Assembly: GCF_900167125.1 (NCBI RefSeq)
Contig: NZ_FUYC01000006.1
Coordinates: 87,572-151,571, forward strand
Origin: Paucidesulfovibrio gracilis DSM 16080
GTDB lineage: Bacteria > Desulfobacterota > Desulfovibrionia > Desulfovibrionales > Desulfovibrionaceae
Length of the DNA stretch: 64,000 bases
Direction of reading: 5' to 3'
This document shows, one piece after another, positions 53,807 to 62,155 of this stretch (position 1 is the stretch's first letter; each line of letters begins with the position of its first letter). The translations under genes were made by a program, and so were the position numbers. Below the pieces are notes generated by a model that did not search any database, had not been told where the DNA came from, and saw nothing but the letters and a program-made list of their open reading frames with translations.

Positions 53807-55633
53807 TTATTCCACGGTCACGCTTTTGGCCAGGTTGCGGGGTTGGTCCACGTCCTTGCCCAGGTAGTCGGCCACCTCGTAGGCAAAGAGCTGCAAGGCG
53901 GGCAAGGCCAGGAAGGTGGACAGCGGACCCGTGGCCCGTGGCACGTCCCAGCGGTGCGGCACGTCCAGGTCAAGCCCCACGTTGGTCAGGGCCACGATTT
54001 GCCCGCTGCGGGCCTGGACCTCGACCAGGTTGGATTTGACCTTGGGAAAGAGTTCGTCGTCCGGGGCAATGGCAAAGGTGGGGAATTTGGGGTCGATGAG
54101 CGCGATGGGACCGTGTTTCATCTCGCCTGCGGCATATCCTTCCGCATGGATGTAGGAAATTTCCTTGAGCTTGAGCGCGCCCTCCAGAGCCAGGGGGTAG
54201 TGCAGACCACGCCCCAGGTAGAGAAAGCTGTTCACGTCCGAGAACGTGCGCGCCAGTTCGTGGGCCTTGTCCCGCAGGGCGGGCAGGGTGGATTCCAGCA
54301 GGTCCGGCAAATTGCGTAGCCCATGGACCACGTCCCGATGGATTTTTTCATCCAGGTTGCCGTTGCCGTGGCCCCAGTAGAGCGCCAGGAGCAGCAGGGC
54401 CGTGAGCTGTGAGCACATGGCCTTGGTGGACGCCACGCTGATTTCCGGGCCGGCCTGGGTATAGAGCACGGCGTCGGACTCCCGCGCCACGGACGAGCCG
54501 ACCACGTTGCAGAGGCCGAGTACCTTCAGTCCCTGGGAGCGGGCCAGTTTGATGCCTGCCAGGGTGTCCGCGGTTTCACCGGATTGGGAAATGGCGATGA
54601 CCAGGGTGTCCGGATCCAGGATGGGATTGCGGTAGCGGAATTCCGAGGCGATTTCCACCTGCACCGGGATGCGCGCCCACTGTTCCAGGAGATACATGCC
54701 CCACAGTCCCGCATGGTAGGATGTACCGCAGGCCACCACGTGGATGCGTTTGGGCGTTCCAGGCAGGTCGTCCAGCTCGGGCAGCCGCACCTCGTCCAGG
54801 TCCGTACCCAGCCGTCCGCAGAGGCAGTCCTGAATGACCTTGGGCTGTTCAAAAATTTCCTTGATCATGAAATGCTTGTGACCGCCCTTTTGCGCGGCCT
54901 GCACGTCCCAGGTGATGGTGTCCACCATTTTTTCCACGGGCCGGAGATCCTCCACGCGGAAAACCTCCCAGGAGGAGGCATCCATGCGGACCAGCTCGCC
55001 GTCTTCCAGAAAGACCACGTCCCTGGTGTAGGGCAGGAAGGCGGGAATGTCCGAAGCCAGGAAATTTTCGCCGGTTCCCGCGCCCAGCACCAACGGGCTG
55101 GCCACGCGTGCGGCATGCACCACGCCGGGATTTTCCGCGTCAAAGACCGCAATGGCGTAAGCGCCCTCCACACGGCCCAAGGCCCGGGACATGGCCTGGA
55201 GCATGTCGCCGTCCTCGGCCAGGCAGTGCGAAATCAGGTTCAGGAGCACTTCCGTGTCCGTGTCGGACTGGAAGGTCACGCCTTTGGCCTGAAGCTCCTG
55301 CTTGATTTCCTGATAGTTCTCAATGATGCCGTTGTGGATCATGGCCAGACGGCCCGTGTGGTCCACATGCGGATGCGCGTTGGCCTCGTTGGGTTCGCCA
55401 TGGGTGGCCCAGCGCGTATGGCCGATGCCCGAGGTGGCGTTGAGCACGTTTTCCCGGGCCAGGGTTTTTTCCAGTTCGCACAGTTTGCCCTTGGCCTTGA
55501 TCACGCGCAGGCCGTCCGTGTGCAGGAAGCCGACCCCGGCGGAGTCGTATCCACGATATTCAAGGCGACGAAGTCCCTCCACGAGGACGGGGACCGCCGG
55601 ACGATGGCCGCAATAGCCGATGATTCCGCACAT
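53807..55633 (-). CDS. glmS: Glucosamine-6-phosphate synthase (isomerizing)
   Basis: A 608-residue cytoplasmic enzyme making glucosamine-6-phosphate from fructose-6-phosphate and glutamine. Cys2 (MCGIIGYCG) is the glutaminase nucleophile; HTRWATHGEPNEANAHPH belongs to the glutaminase domain. Two SIS domains follow (VACGTSYHAGL, ISQSGETADTLAG, SVASTKAMCSQLTAL) and the protein ends in LAKSVTVE as in other GlmS. It heads the surface-sugar locus, giving amino sugar for peptidoglycan and glycans. ATG with GGAG upstream and a plausible promoter. Confidence 0.97.
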   Translation of the reverse strand: MCGIIGYCGHRPAVPVLVEGLRRLEYRGYDSAGVGFLHTDGLRVIKAKGKLCELEKTLARENVLNATSGIGHTRWATHGEPNEANAHPHVDHTGRLAMIHNGIIENYQEIKQELQAKGVTFQSDTDTEVLLNLISHCLAEDGDMLQAMSRALGRVEGAYAIAVFDAENPGVVHAARVASPLVLGAGTGENFLASDIPAFLPYTRDVVFLEDGELVRMDASSWEVFRVEDLRPVEKMVDTITWDVQAAQKGGHKHFMIKEIFEQPKVIQDCLCGRLGTDLDEVRLPELDDLPGTPKRIHVVACGTSYHAGLWGMYLLEQWARIPVQVEIASEFRYRNPILDPDTLVIAISQSGETADTLAGIKLARSQGLKVLGLCNVVGSSVARESDAVLYTQAGPEISVASTKAMCSQLTALLLLALYWGHGNGNLDEKIHRDVVHGLRNLPDLLESTLPALRDKAHELARTFSDVNSFLYLGRGLHYPLALEGALKLKEISYIHAEGYAAGEMKHGPIALIDPKFPTFAIAPDDELFPKVKSNLVEVQARSGQIVALTNVGLDLDVPHRWDVPRATGPLSTFLALPALQLFAYEVADYLGKDVDQPRNLAKSVTVE

Positions 55634-55688
55634 GGTTCACTCCGCTTGCGTCGTTTTCATTTTGGTTCAAAGGCGCAGGTGCTTTCGT

Positions 55689-55717
55689 TTCATAGAGGCA
55701 CGAGCCGCACAAATCAA
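55689..55717 (-). promoter_or_regulatory. Putative glmS promoter
   Basis: On the minus strand TTGATT (55712-55717) is followed after 17 nt by TATGAA (55689-55694), 56 nt upstream of the glmS ATG. Confidence 0.5.
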
Positions 55718-55805
55718 GAGGGGCGGGATGTGTCCGGGTCGGCAGAACCAGCAGGCAGAGCCGGATTTCCCGGCAAGGCCGCGTGATTTCGGTGGCCGCG
55801 GAATG

Positions 55806-55844
55806 AAAAAAAGCGTCCCGCGGACGAAAATCCACAGGACGCTT
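55806..55844 (-). terminator. Terminator after the thiazole synthase gene
   Basis: AAGCGTCC (55811-55818) pairs with GGACGCTT (55837-55844), followed by a T run on the minus strand. Confidence 0.85.
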
Positions 55845-55895
55845 GTTCGAAGTGGGGCAAAGACGGAGTACGATCCGTGATTTGCCGGACGGCTG

Positions 55896-56699
55896 CTATT
55901 CGCCGCGCAGCTCCTTGGCGATAAGCTCGGCCACCCTCAGGCCGGAAAGCAGCATGCCGCCGAAGATCGGACCCATGCGGTAGGAGCCGAAGGTGGCGTT
56001 GGCGGCCATGCCCGTGACCCACATGCCCGGGAACACTTCGCGGGTGTTCTCCACAGTGGTGGACTCGGCGCGTTCCGCCCACATGGATTGTTCCCCCTCG
56101 ATCTTGCCGGAGGGCGTGTTCAGGCGCACGTCGTTTTTGCGGACCACGGTCTTGAGCACTTCGGTATCGTGGCCGGTGGCCTCGATCACGCAGCGTGTGC
56201 CGAGCACCACAGGGTCGATGTGCAGGCCCGCCATTTCCACGGGCGAGGAGTTGATGACCAGGCCGGTGACGCGTTTGCCGTCCGCTTCCTCACGGATGCA
56301 CACGTCTTCCACGCTGGTGCAGTTGAAGACCTTGGTCCCGGCAAGGCAGGCGCGGGAGGCCAGGGTGGTGGTGCAGGCCACGGCATCGGCGGTGTAGTAT
56401 CCGTCGCGGTAGTGGCTGACAGCAATGCCCGCCTCTTCCAGGATGTGGCGGCTTTCTTCCTGCACCACAGCCATGTTCCAGGTCATGCCGCCGCCCCACA
56501 TGCCGCCGCCCAGGGAGAGCTTGCGCTCGAACAGGGCCACGTTGAAGCCTTCGGAAGCCAGCTTCCAGGCAGCGGTGAGTCCGGAGGGACCGCCGCCCAC
56601 AATGGCCACGTCAAGGTTCAGGCAGGATTTGAATTTTTCGAAAAAGCGGTCGGCAATGGCCTCGGTGATGATGCGTTCGTCCAGGGGTTGGTTGGTCAT
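55896..56699 (-). CDS. thi4: Sulfide-dependent thiamine thiazole synthase, THI4 family
   Basis: A 267-residue FAD/NAD-fold enzyme that makes the thiazole part of thiamine from NAD and glycine. N-terminal dinucleotide site [15 protein letters not shown] (about 31-45), [13 protein letters not shown], and the C-terminal [12 protein letters not shown] typical of THI4. At the position of the sacrificial Cys of yeast THI4 it has His (H160 in AGLHIDP), as in archaeal enzymes that use free sulfide catalytically. That suits a sulfate reducer. A TPP riboswitch lies upstream, giving direct support for the thiamine role. ATG with AAGGAGG. Confidence 0.93.
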   Translation of the reverse strand: MTNQPLDERIITEAIADRFFEKFKSCLNLDVAIVGGGPSGLTAAWKLASEGFNVALFERKLSLGGGMWGGGMTWNMAVVQEESRHILEEAGIAVSHYRDGYYTADAVACTTTLASRACLAGTKVFNCTSVEDVCIREEADGKRVTGLVINSSPVEMAGLHIDPVVLGTRCVIEATGHDTEVLKTVVRKNDVRLNTPSGKIEGEQSMWAERAESTTVENTREVFPGMWVTGMAANATFGSYRMGPIFGGMLLSGLRVAELIAKELRGE

Positions 56700-56819
56700 G
56701 ATGTGCGTCCTCCTTAAGCAATAGTAAGGTTAACCCCGCAAAAACGGGGCAAGACGCCGGTGGGTGACGCGGGGGCGCGACCGTTCGCGGCCTCACGCGT
56801 TCACAGGGGAGAGAATGGA

Positions 56820-56845
56820 TGAAAAGAAACCCGAAGCGGTTTCTT
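56820..56845 (-). terminator. Riboswitch expression-platform hairpin
   Basis: AAGAAACC (56824-56831) pairs with GGTTTCTT (56838-56845) on the minus strand, followed by TTTTC. It comes straight after the TPP aptamer and is likely the ligand-controlled terminator. Confidence 0.65.
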
Positions 56846-56857
56846 CAGGAATCCGAT

Positions 56858-56930
56858 TTCCCTTCGCCAGTGTGAACTGGAGCAGGTTCGATGGGTTTGC
56901 TCTCAGCCCCGCAGATGAGCGGGACACCCC
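56858..56930 (-). promoter_or_regulatory. TPP riboswitch (THI element)
   Basis: On the minus strand the aptamer begins GGGGTGTCCC, has the invariant GGGGCTGAGA and AACCTG segments, and ends in a CTGGCGAAGGGAA stretch, all hallmarks of thi-box RNAs. It lies about 160 nt upstream of the thiazole synthase gene and is followed by a terminator-like hairpin. Thiamine diphosphate binding should turn the gene off. Confidence 0.95.
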
Positions 56931-56944
56931 AACCGGACAGTGGG

Positions 56945-56973
56945 CGTTTATCAAGGCTTGACCGTTGTGGCAA
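56945..56973 (-). promoter_or_regulatory. Possible promoter of the riboswitch transcript
   Basis: On the minus strand TTGCCA (56968-56973) and TAAACG (56945-56950) are 17 nt apart, just upstream of the aptamer. The match is weak. Confidence 0.35.
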
Positions 56974-57014
56974 GCCCTTTTGTTCGTGAATAAAACAACA
57001 GTGAAAAAAGAAGG

Positions 57015-58316
57015 TTACATCATGCTCGGCAGCCAGAGCGCCAGTTGCGGCAGGGCCATGAGCAGGGCCACCACCAGGGCATAGCAGGCCAGAAAGTAGC
57101 TGACACCGGCAAACACGTGGCGCATGGGGATATTTCCGGCCATGGACGCGACAATGAAGGTGTTCACGCCCACGGGTGGGGTGATGGCTCCCATGGTGGT
57201 GACCACGGTGATGAGCACGCCGAACCAGATCATGTCGTACCCCATGGCCTGGACCACGGGCTGGAAGATGGGAATCGTCACCAGCAGCAGGGCCAGGGCA
57301 TCCATAACCATGCCGCCCACCGCGTAGATCAGGCAGATGAGCAGGATCACGGTCCAGGACGGTACGGCCAGGGAAGCGACCATGGACGCCATTTCCGAGG
57401 GCAGTCGGGCAATGGTCAGAAATTTGGCGAAAATCACCGCGCCCATCATGATCACCAGAATCATGCAGGAGATGCGGATGGTGTCGGACAGGGCCAGGAT
57501 CAGCTTTTTCCAGGTCATTTTCCCCGTGACCGTGGCCAGTAGCAGAGCCAGGGCCGAACCAGCCGCGCCCACTTCAGTGGGGGAGAAGAAGCCCGCGAAC
57601 AATCCGCCCATGACCAGCCCGAACAGCAGCAGCATTTCAAGGGAACCGGGCAGGGAGCGGATTTTTTCGCCCAGGGTGGTGCGCGGTCCGGCCGGACCCC
57701 AGTCCGCGTGACGCAGGCAGAGCATCCGCACGGTGCCGAGAAAGAGCAGGATCAGCAGCAGCCCCGGAAGCATGCCGCCCCAAAAAAGTTTGCCGATGCT
57801 CTCGCCCACCTGCAGCCCGTAGATGATCAACACCACGGACGGCGGAATGACCACGCCCAGGGTGGAGCCTGCGGCCACCGCCCCGGTGGAGAGCACCGGA
57901 CTGTAGCCGTATTTTTTCATTTCCGGCAGGGCCACGGAACTCATGGTGGCGGCCGTGGCCGTGTTGGATCCGCAGATGGCCGCGAATCCGCCGCAGGCCA
58001 GGACCGTGGCCATGGCCATGCCGCCGCGGATCTGGCCCATCCACACATAGGCGGTTTTGTAGAGCCGTTCGTTCACGCCGGAGTAAAAGCAGATTTGCCC
58101 CATGAAGATGAACAGGGGAATGACGGTCAGTCCGTAGCTGGAGAACGTGTCCCAGACCACGGTGCCGAGCATGGCCCGGGCCGCATTGGTGTTGAGGATC
58201 AGGGCATAGCCGCCCAGACCGAGAATGCCCATGGCAAACCCCACGGGAATGCGGAATAAAAAGATGACGGCAAGGAGCAGGCCAACGCCTGCCAGACCAA
58301 TGCTGGTGGGATCCAT
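57015..58316 (-). CDS. dctM: TRAP transporter large permease
   Basis: A 433-residue inner-membrane protein with about 12 hydrophobic segments. It is the large (DctM) subunit of a tripartite ATP-independent periplasmic transporter. Family segments include GGFAAICGSNTATAATMSSVALPEM and STGAVAAGSTLGVVIPPSVVLIIYG, and near the end GVLITVVTTMGAITPPVGVNTFIVA. It follows the small permease gene by 3 nt. Confidence 0.95.
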   Translation of the reverse strand: MDPTSIGLAGVGLLLAVIFLFRIPVGFAMGILGLGGYALILNTNAARAMLGTVVWDTFSSYGLTVIPLFIFMGQICFYSGVNERLYKTAYVWMGQIRGGMAMATVLACGGFAAICGSNTATAATMSSVALPEMKKYGYSPVLSTGAVAAGSTLGVVIPPSVVLIIYGLQVGESIGKLFWGGMLPGLLLILLFLGTVRMLCLRHADWGPAGPRTTLGEKIRSLPGSLEMLLLFGLVMGGLFAGFFSPTEVGAAGSALALLLATVTGKMTWKKLILALSDTIRISCMILVIMMGAVIFAKFLTIARLPSEMASMVASLAVPSWTVILLICLIYAVGGMVMDALALLLVTIPIFQPVVQAMGYDMIWFGVLITVVTTMGAITPPVGVNTFIVASMAGNIPMRHVFAGVSYFLACYALVVALLMALPQLALWLPSMM

Positions 58317-58319
58317 GGC

Positions 58320-58829
58320 TCAGTGCTCCTCGGTGCGGGCGTGGCCCGGCAGGGTGTTGAGAAAATCCACGAACAGGACAAAGGCCATGGCCATGCAGCC
58401 CAGGGACGCGGCGAACACGAACGGATGATAGGCCAGCCGGAGTGTGGAGGAAAGTTCTCCCGAGCGGATCAGATCCATGCCCCAACGGGCGGTTTCGATT
58501 CCGGCCAGGGCGAAGAACGCGCAGGAGACCAGAAATTGCAGTGCGTCCGCGCCGCGGCGGATCGGGCGGGGCAGCTTGGGCGTGAGCAGGCCAACGAAGA
58601 TATGGCTGCGGCGGCGTTGGGCCAGACCCAGGGAAAAGGCCGTGAGCATGGCGCCGAAAAAGCCGACCAGTTCCACAGTGCCGGGCAGGGGTTCATGAAC
58701 AGCACGCAAGATCATGTTGGCGCAGGCCAGGAGCATGGTGGCAATAAGAAAAATGCCCGCGAGAATGGCCAATGCTTTGGCCAGTGTCTCGGCAAGGGCG
58801 TCCAATCGGGTTGAGAATGTCGTCGGCAT
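58320..58829 (-). CDS. dctQ: TRAP transporter small permease
   Basis: A 169-residue inner-membrane protein with four transmembrane helices and the PGTVELVGFFGAMLTAFSLGLAQRRRSHI core of DctQ proteins. It pairs with the large permease encoded directly downstream. A hairpin in the 105-nt gap upstream may reduce its expression relative to the binding protein. Confidence 0.92.
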   Translation of the reverse strand: MPTTFSTRLDALAETLAKALAILAGIFLIATMLLACANMILRAVHEPLPGTVELVGFFGAMLTAFSLGLAQRRRSHIFVGLLTPKLPRPIRRGADALQFLVSCAFFALAGIETARWGMDLIRSGELSSTLRLAYHPFVFAASLGCMAMAFVLFVDFLNTLPGHARTEEH

Positions 58830-58895
58830 GGTGCGCGTCCTGACACAGCCCGCGCCCCCCGATGCAAAAGGGACGCGGACTGGGTTTGAAGGAAT

Positions 58896-58915
58896 GCGGG
58901 CCTTGATCCGCCCGC
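58896..58915 (-). other. Intercistronic hairpin between dctP and dctQ
   Basis: GCGGGC (58896-58901) pairs with GCCCGC (58910-58915). Without a T run it more likely protects dctP mRNA or damps dctQM expression than terminates. Confidence 0.45.
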
Positions 58916-58934
58916 GTCGGAATCGTGTCTATCG

Positions 58935-59975
58935 CTACTGTTCGAACTGCTGCTTCCAGGCGCGCACGTCCTGAAGAATGTCCTCGGCGGGCAGTCCGGC
59001 TTTGGAAGCGGCCTGCGTCCAGTCCGTGAACATGTCGGCGGCCTGGGCGGACGCTGTGGCGCGGTCTTCCTCGGACAGGGCAAAGACCTGGAGACCGTGT
59101 TCGGCCCTGGCCCATTCCATGGCCTCGGCCGTGTGCGCGTCCCAGTATTGTCCGGTCCAGTCGGCCTGATCCGGGGCCAGCTCATCCAGCATTTGCTGTG
59201 TGGCGGGCGGGAGCGCGTCCCAGCGGTCCTTGTTCATAACCACAGCAAAAAGGTACACAGGACCGTCCACAATGGTGGCACTGGGGCAGAATTCCGCAAA
59301 TTTCATGTCCTGCAGCACTTCCAAAGAGGTGAAGATGCCCTGGACCATGTTTTTTTGCAGGGCGTCCGGCACTTCGGGCATGGGCATGCTCACGGAGACC
59401 GCACCCATGGCGTCCAGGAACCGGCTGGAGGAGCCGCTGCCGCGCATTTCCTTGCCTTGCAGATCAGCAAGGCCGCGAATCGGCTCGCGGGACATGATGT
59501 TGCTGGGCGGGGTGGCGAACATGGTCAGCACCTTTACATCCTGCAACTCTTCGGGGCGGTATTTGTCGAATAGCGCCCAGAGCGTGCGCGAGGAGGACCG
59601 GCTGGACTCGAAACCAAGGGGAAGCTCCACGGCGGAGCAGGCCGGGAACACGCCCGGCAGGTAGGACATGCCCACACAGCCAATGTCGGCCTGGCCTTCC
59701 ACCACGCCGCGAAGCATGTTTTTGGCCTTGAGCAGTGTGCCCCCGGGAAAGGTTTCCACAAGGACTTGACCGTTGGATCGTTTTTCAACTTCGGTTTTCC
59801 AGCGTTCCATCTGGACGCAGGGGACGGTAAAGGCGGGCGGGAAATTGGCGTAGGTCAGTCGGATGGGTTCGGATTGGTTGGCGGCGTCGGAGTCGGCGGA
59901 CGAATTGTCGGCGTCGGAGCAGCCTCCCAGCACGAGCAAGGCCAGGAAGGCGGCGAGGCACAAAAAGCGTTTCAT
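58935..59975 (-). CDS. dctP: TRAP transporter substrate-binding lipoprotein
   Basis: A 346-residue periplasmic binding protein with a lipoprotein signal (LVLGGCSD, Cys at 19) and DctP-type features: IRLTYANFPPAF near the start, ADIGCVGMSYLPGVFPACSAVELP, DLQGKEMRGSGSSSRFLDAMGA with the carboxylate-binding Arg, and LEVLQDMKFAEFCP. The ligand is probably an organic acid. The ATG lies only 14 nt after a strong terminator hairpin, so transcription must read through it or start very close by. Confidence 0.93.
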   Translation of the reverse strand: MKRFLCLAAFLALLVLGGCSDADNSSADSDAANQSEPIRLTYANFPPAFTVPCVQMERWKTEVEKRSNGQVLVETFPGGTLLKAKNMLRGVVEGQADIGCVGMSYLPGVFPACSAVELPLGFESSRSSSRTLWALFDKYRPEELQDVKVLTMFATPPSNIMSREPIRGLADLQGKEMRGSGSSSRFLDAMGAVSVSMPMPEVPDALQKNMVQGIFTSLEVLQDMKFAEFCPSATIVDGPVYLFAVVMNKDRWDALPPATQQMLDELAPDQADWTGQYWDAHTAEAMEWARAEHGLQVFALSEEDRATASAQAADMFTDWTQAASKAGLPAEDILQDVRAWKQQFEQ

Positions 59976-59989
59976 GGTTCCCCCTCTGG

Positions 59990-60018
59990 AAAAAAAGGCC
60001 CGGCAAAAGGCCGGGCCT
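59990..60018 (-). terminator. Terminator between the FG-GAP gene and dctP
   Basis: AGGCCCGGC pairs with GCCGGGCCT (59996-60004 with 60010-60018), followed by seven T on the minus strand. It is one of the strongest intrinsic terminators in the window. Confidence 0.9.
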
Positions 60019-60032
60019 GTGGTTACGGTTGG

Positions 60033-61676
60033 TTATTGCAGATTGAGATCGTAGGCGAAGAGCACGGTCTTGCGGTATTCGAGCTGCACGGCGCCGGGGT
60101 AGGTGTTTACCAGCACGAGCAGATCGTCCTGACCGTTGTTGTCGTAGTCGGCGATGTCGTAATCCACCACCGTACCCTTGATGCGCCGGGTCTTCCAGGA
60201 GAGGTTCATACCGGTGCCGTCCCAGAACAGACCGTGGATTTCACCCTGGGTGAAGGTGCGGAAGCGTTTGAATATCTGAGCGGCAACCGAGATATCCTTG
60301 TTCATGAGCAGCTCATATTTGTCCGTGCCGGTCATCATGTTTGTGACCACGGTCCGCAACGGTACGTAATAGTATTGCTGCTCCATGGCGTCGCGGTGCG
60401 TTCCCATGCCCGGGACCACTTCGTTGGGCAGTTCCAGGGGAATGGCGGAGCTGTTGTAGGTTTCCTGGGAAACGTACTCGGGCTTGAGGTCTGCGGAAAA
60501 CACCCCGATATGCCCGGTTTTGTCCAAGCGGACGATCTTGTAGCTGCCGCCCTCGGGCAGGAAGGAGATGTTGTAGACGTTGCTGAATTCGGGCAGCGGA
60601 ACCCGTTTGCTCTTGATCACATCGCCGCCGGAGACCAGCACCTCGTACACGTCGTCGGACTGCAACAGACGATGGCGGCCTTTGCGCTGACCAAGCAGCA
60701 CAGGCGTGAAGTTCGGAGGCATGCGGACCACGTTCAGGAACATGCGCACGTCCTCCACCACGGGGCTGAATCCGGAGCCGTTGGGCGAAAAGCGGAAGAT
60801 ATGCGAGAGCGGCAGATCGTCCCGGAAAGAGGAAACCACCAGTTCGCTGGCGCCGTCGCGGTCCATGTCGATGGCACATACGCCGATCATCTCGGCCTTG
60901 CGGGAGAATTTCTGTTCCGCAAGGTGCTTGAGCTTGCCGTCTTCGATTCGATAGGCGTGCAGGGTATATTCTTCAAGAATAAAGACTTCGTTTTTGCCGT
61001 CGCCTGTGGCGTCGCAAATGGCCATGGAGCGGGAGGCAAAGCGCAGTCCCCGGCTCTGCCAGCGGCCTGTGTTGCGGGTGCCACCCTCGTAGCGGAATTG
61101 CGGGTTCACGGATGCAGCCGTGAAACCCTGCTGTGTGGACTGGGCGTCCAGGAAGGCGGGGTTGGCGGCTGCGGCGCTCTGGCCGGGCGTTTCCACGTCT
61201 TCCTGTCCGGCATTGAACAGGGTTTGCGTCATTTCGTCGGCCATGCGGTCCAGTTCCATGGTCACTTCGTCCATGGGGACTTCCGAACTTTTATGAATGG
61301 GATCAGCGGTCAGCCCTTGGAGCGTCACGTCCAGCACCACGCCGCTCTCGCCCACGGAAACATTGCCCCAAACCAGATAATCCGTGTTGGTTCCGGCCAG
61401 CAGGCTGCGGGCGTCGGATGCCGTGGCCGGTGCGGTCTGCCCCAGGGTGGCTGCGACCGAATCCGAGGCCGGTTCCAGGGTTCCCGGCAGGGTCAGCTTG
61501 CGTTCAAAGCGGGAGCTGGCTCCCTTGCCATAGTGCTGATACTGGGGCGGTCCCATGTAGGTGAAGGGGAAGACCATAAAGGTTTTCATCTGGGCCATGG
61601 CCGGTGCGGGCAGCAGTACAAGGGCCAGGAGCAGCCCGGTCAGGGCTTGGAGCGCGGAAACATATCGGACTCGCAT
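60033..61676 (-). CDS. Secreted FG-GAP/VCBS-like protein
   Basis: A 547-residue exported protein with a signal peptide (residues 1-28, ending APAMAQ). The N-terminal 200 residues contain a TolB-like or lipoprotein-like alpha/beta domain (FMVFPFTYMGPPQY, TDYLVWGNVSVG). The rest has several Asp-rich FG-GAP/VCBS-type calcium-loop segments: AICDATGDGKNEVFILEEY, AIDMDRDGASELVVSSF, and DIADYDNNGQDDLLVLVN. These predict a beta-propeller. Function unknown. The ATG at 61676 follows GGAGG; the longer open frame upstream lacks a signal peptide. Confidence 0.85.
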   Translation of the reverse strand: MRVRYVSALQALTGLLLALVLLPAPAMAQMKTFMVFPFTYMGPPQYQHYGKGASSRFERKLTLPGTLEPASDSVAATLGQTAPATASDARSLLAGTNTDYLVWGNVSVGESGVVLDVTLQGLTADPIHKSSEVPMDEVTMELDRMADEMTQTLFNAGQEDVETPGQSAAAANPAFLDAQSTQQGFTAASVNPQFRYEGGTRNTGRWQSRGLRFASRSMAICDATGDGKNEVFILEEYTLHAYRIEDGKLKHLAEQKFSRKAEMIGVCAIDMDRDGASELVVSSFRDDLPLSHIFRFSPNGSGFSPVVEDVRMFLNVVRMPPNFTPVLLGQRKGRHRLLQSDDVYEVLVSGGDVIKSKRVPLPEFSNVYNISFLPEGGSYKIVRLDKTGHIGVFSADLKPEYVSQETYNSSAIPLELPNEVVPGMGTHRDAMEQQYYYVPLRTVVTNMMTGTDKYELLMNKDISVAAQIFKRFRTFTQGEIHGLFWDGTGMNLSWKTRRIKGTVVDYDIADYDNNGQDDLLVLVNTYPGAVQLEYRKTVLFAYDLNLQ

Positions 61677-62155
61677 TCTTTTCCTCCGGTAGGGGCGCGC
61701 CGTGCGCGCGTTCGTCACGTCCTGTTTCGTTACGTACGGCCTCCGCGTGGGGTCGGGGAGGACTGCGCCTCTATTAACAGGATGCGGAGCGGGTTGCAAA
61801 GAGCTTCTCAGCCTGGTTCCAGGCGGCGGCCTGCGTCGTTGTTGGGGAATGGGCATATTGGCGAGCGCGGAAAATGCGGTTCAACATGGAGTTTCACTTG
61901 TTTTCCGCAATGCGTCCTCCTTGCAGCATCTCTGATTTATTGGCGCTTTTGTGCATGTTGCGTTGTTTCGTCGCAACGGGCAGCCCCTCCCGGGCCAAAG
62001 GCTGGGTTGATCAATGGGGCGAAACCCTTTATCGGCAGGAACAGGTCGCTCCCCTGTACTGCGGGGAGGCCGGCCGGGGCAATGTTTCCCGGCAGGATTG
62101 CACGATACCGGAGCACCATGGGGGTGTTGCCGGATGGTATAGAGAATAGGGGCGT
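61677..62155. other. Intergenic region, no gene or known RNA recognised
   Basis: A 479-bp divergent region. Open frames here look non-coding. Several stem-loops can be drawn (for example GTTGCG/CGCAAC near 61960-61980), but I find no signature of a known riboswitch, tmRNA, SRP RNA or RNase P RNA. Confidence 0.45.
61771..61799 (-). promoter_or_regulatory. Possible promoter of the FG-GAP gene
   Basis: On the minus strand TTGCAA (61794-61799) is followed after 17 nt by TAATAG (61771-61776), 95 nt upstream of the start codon. Confidence 0.4.

Noticed and set aside
61677..62155. A known structured RNA (RNase P, SRP, tmRNA, 6S) in the divergent region
   Set aside because: Hairpins can be drawn, but none of the conserved cores of those RNAs is present.
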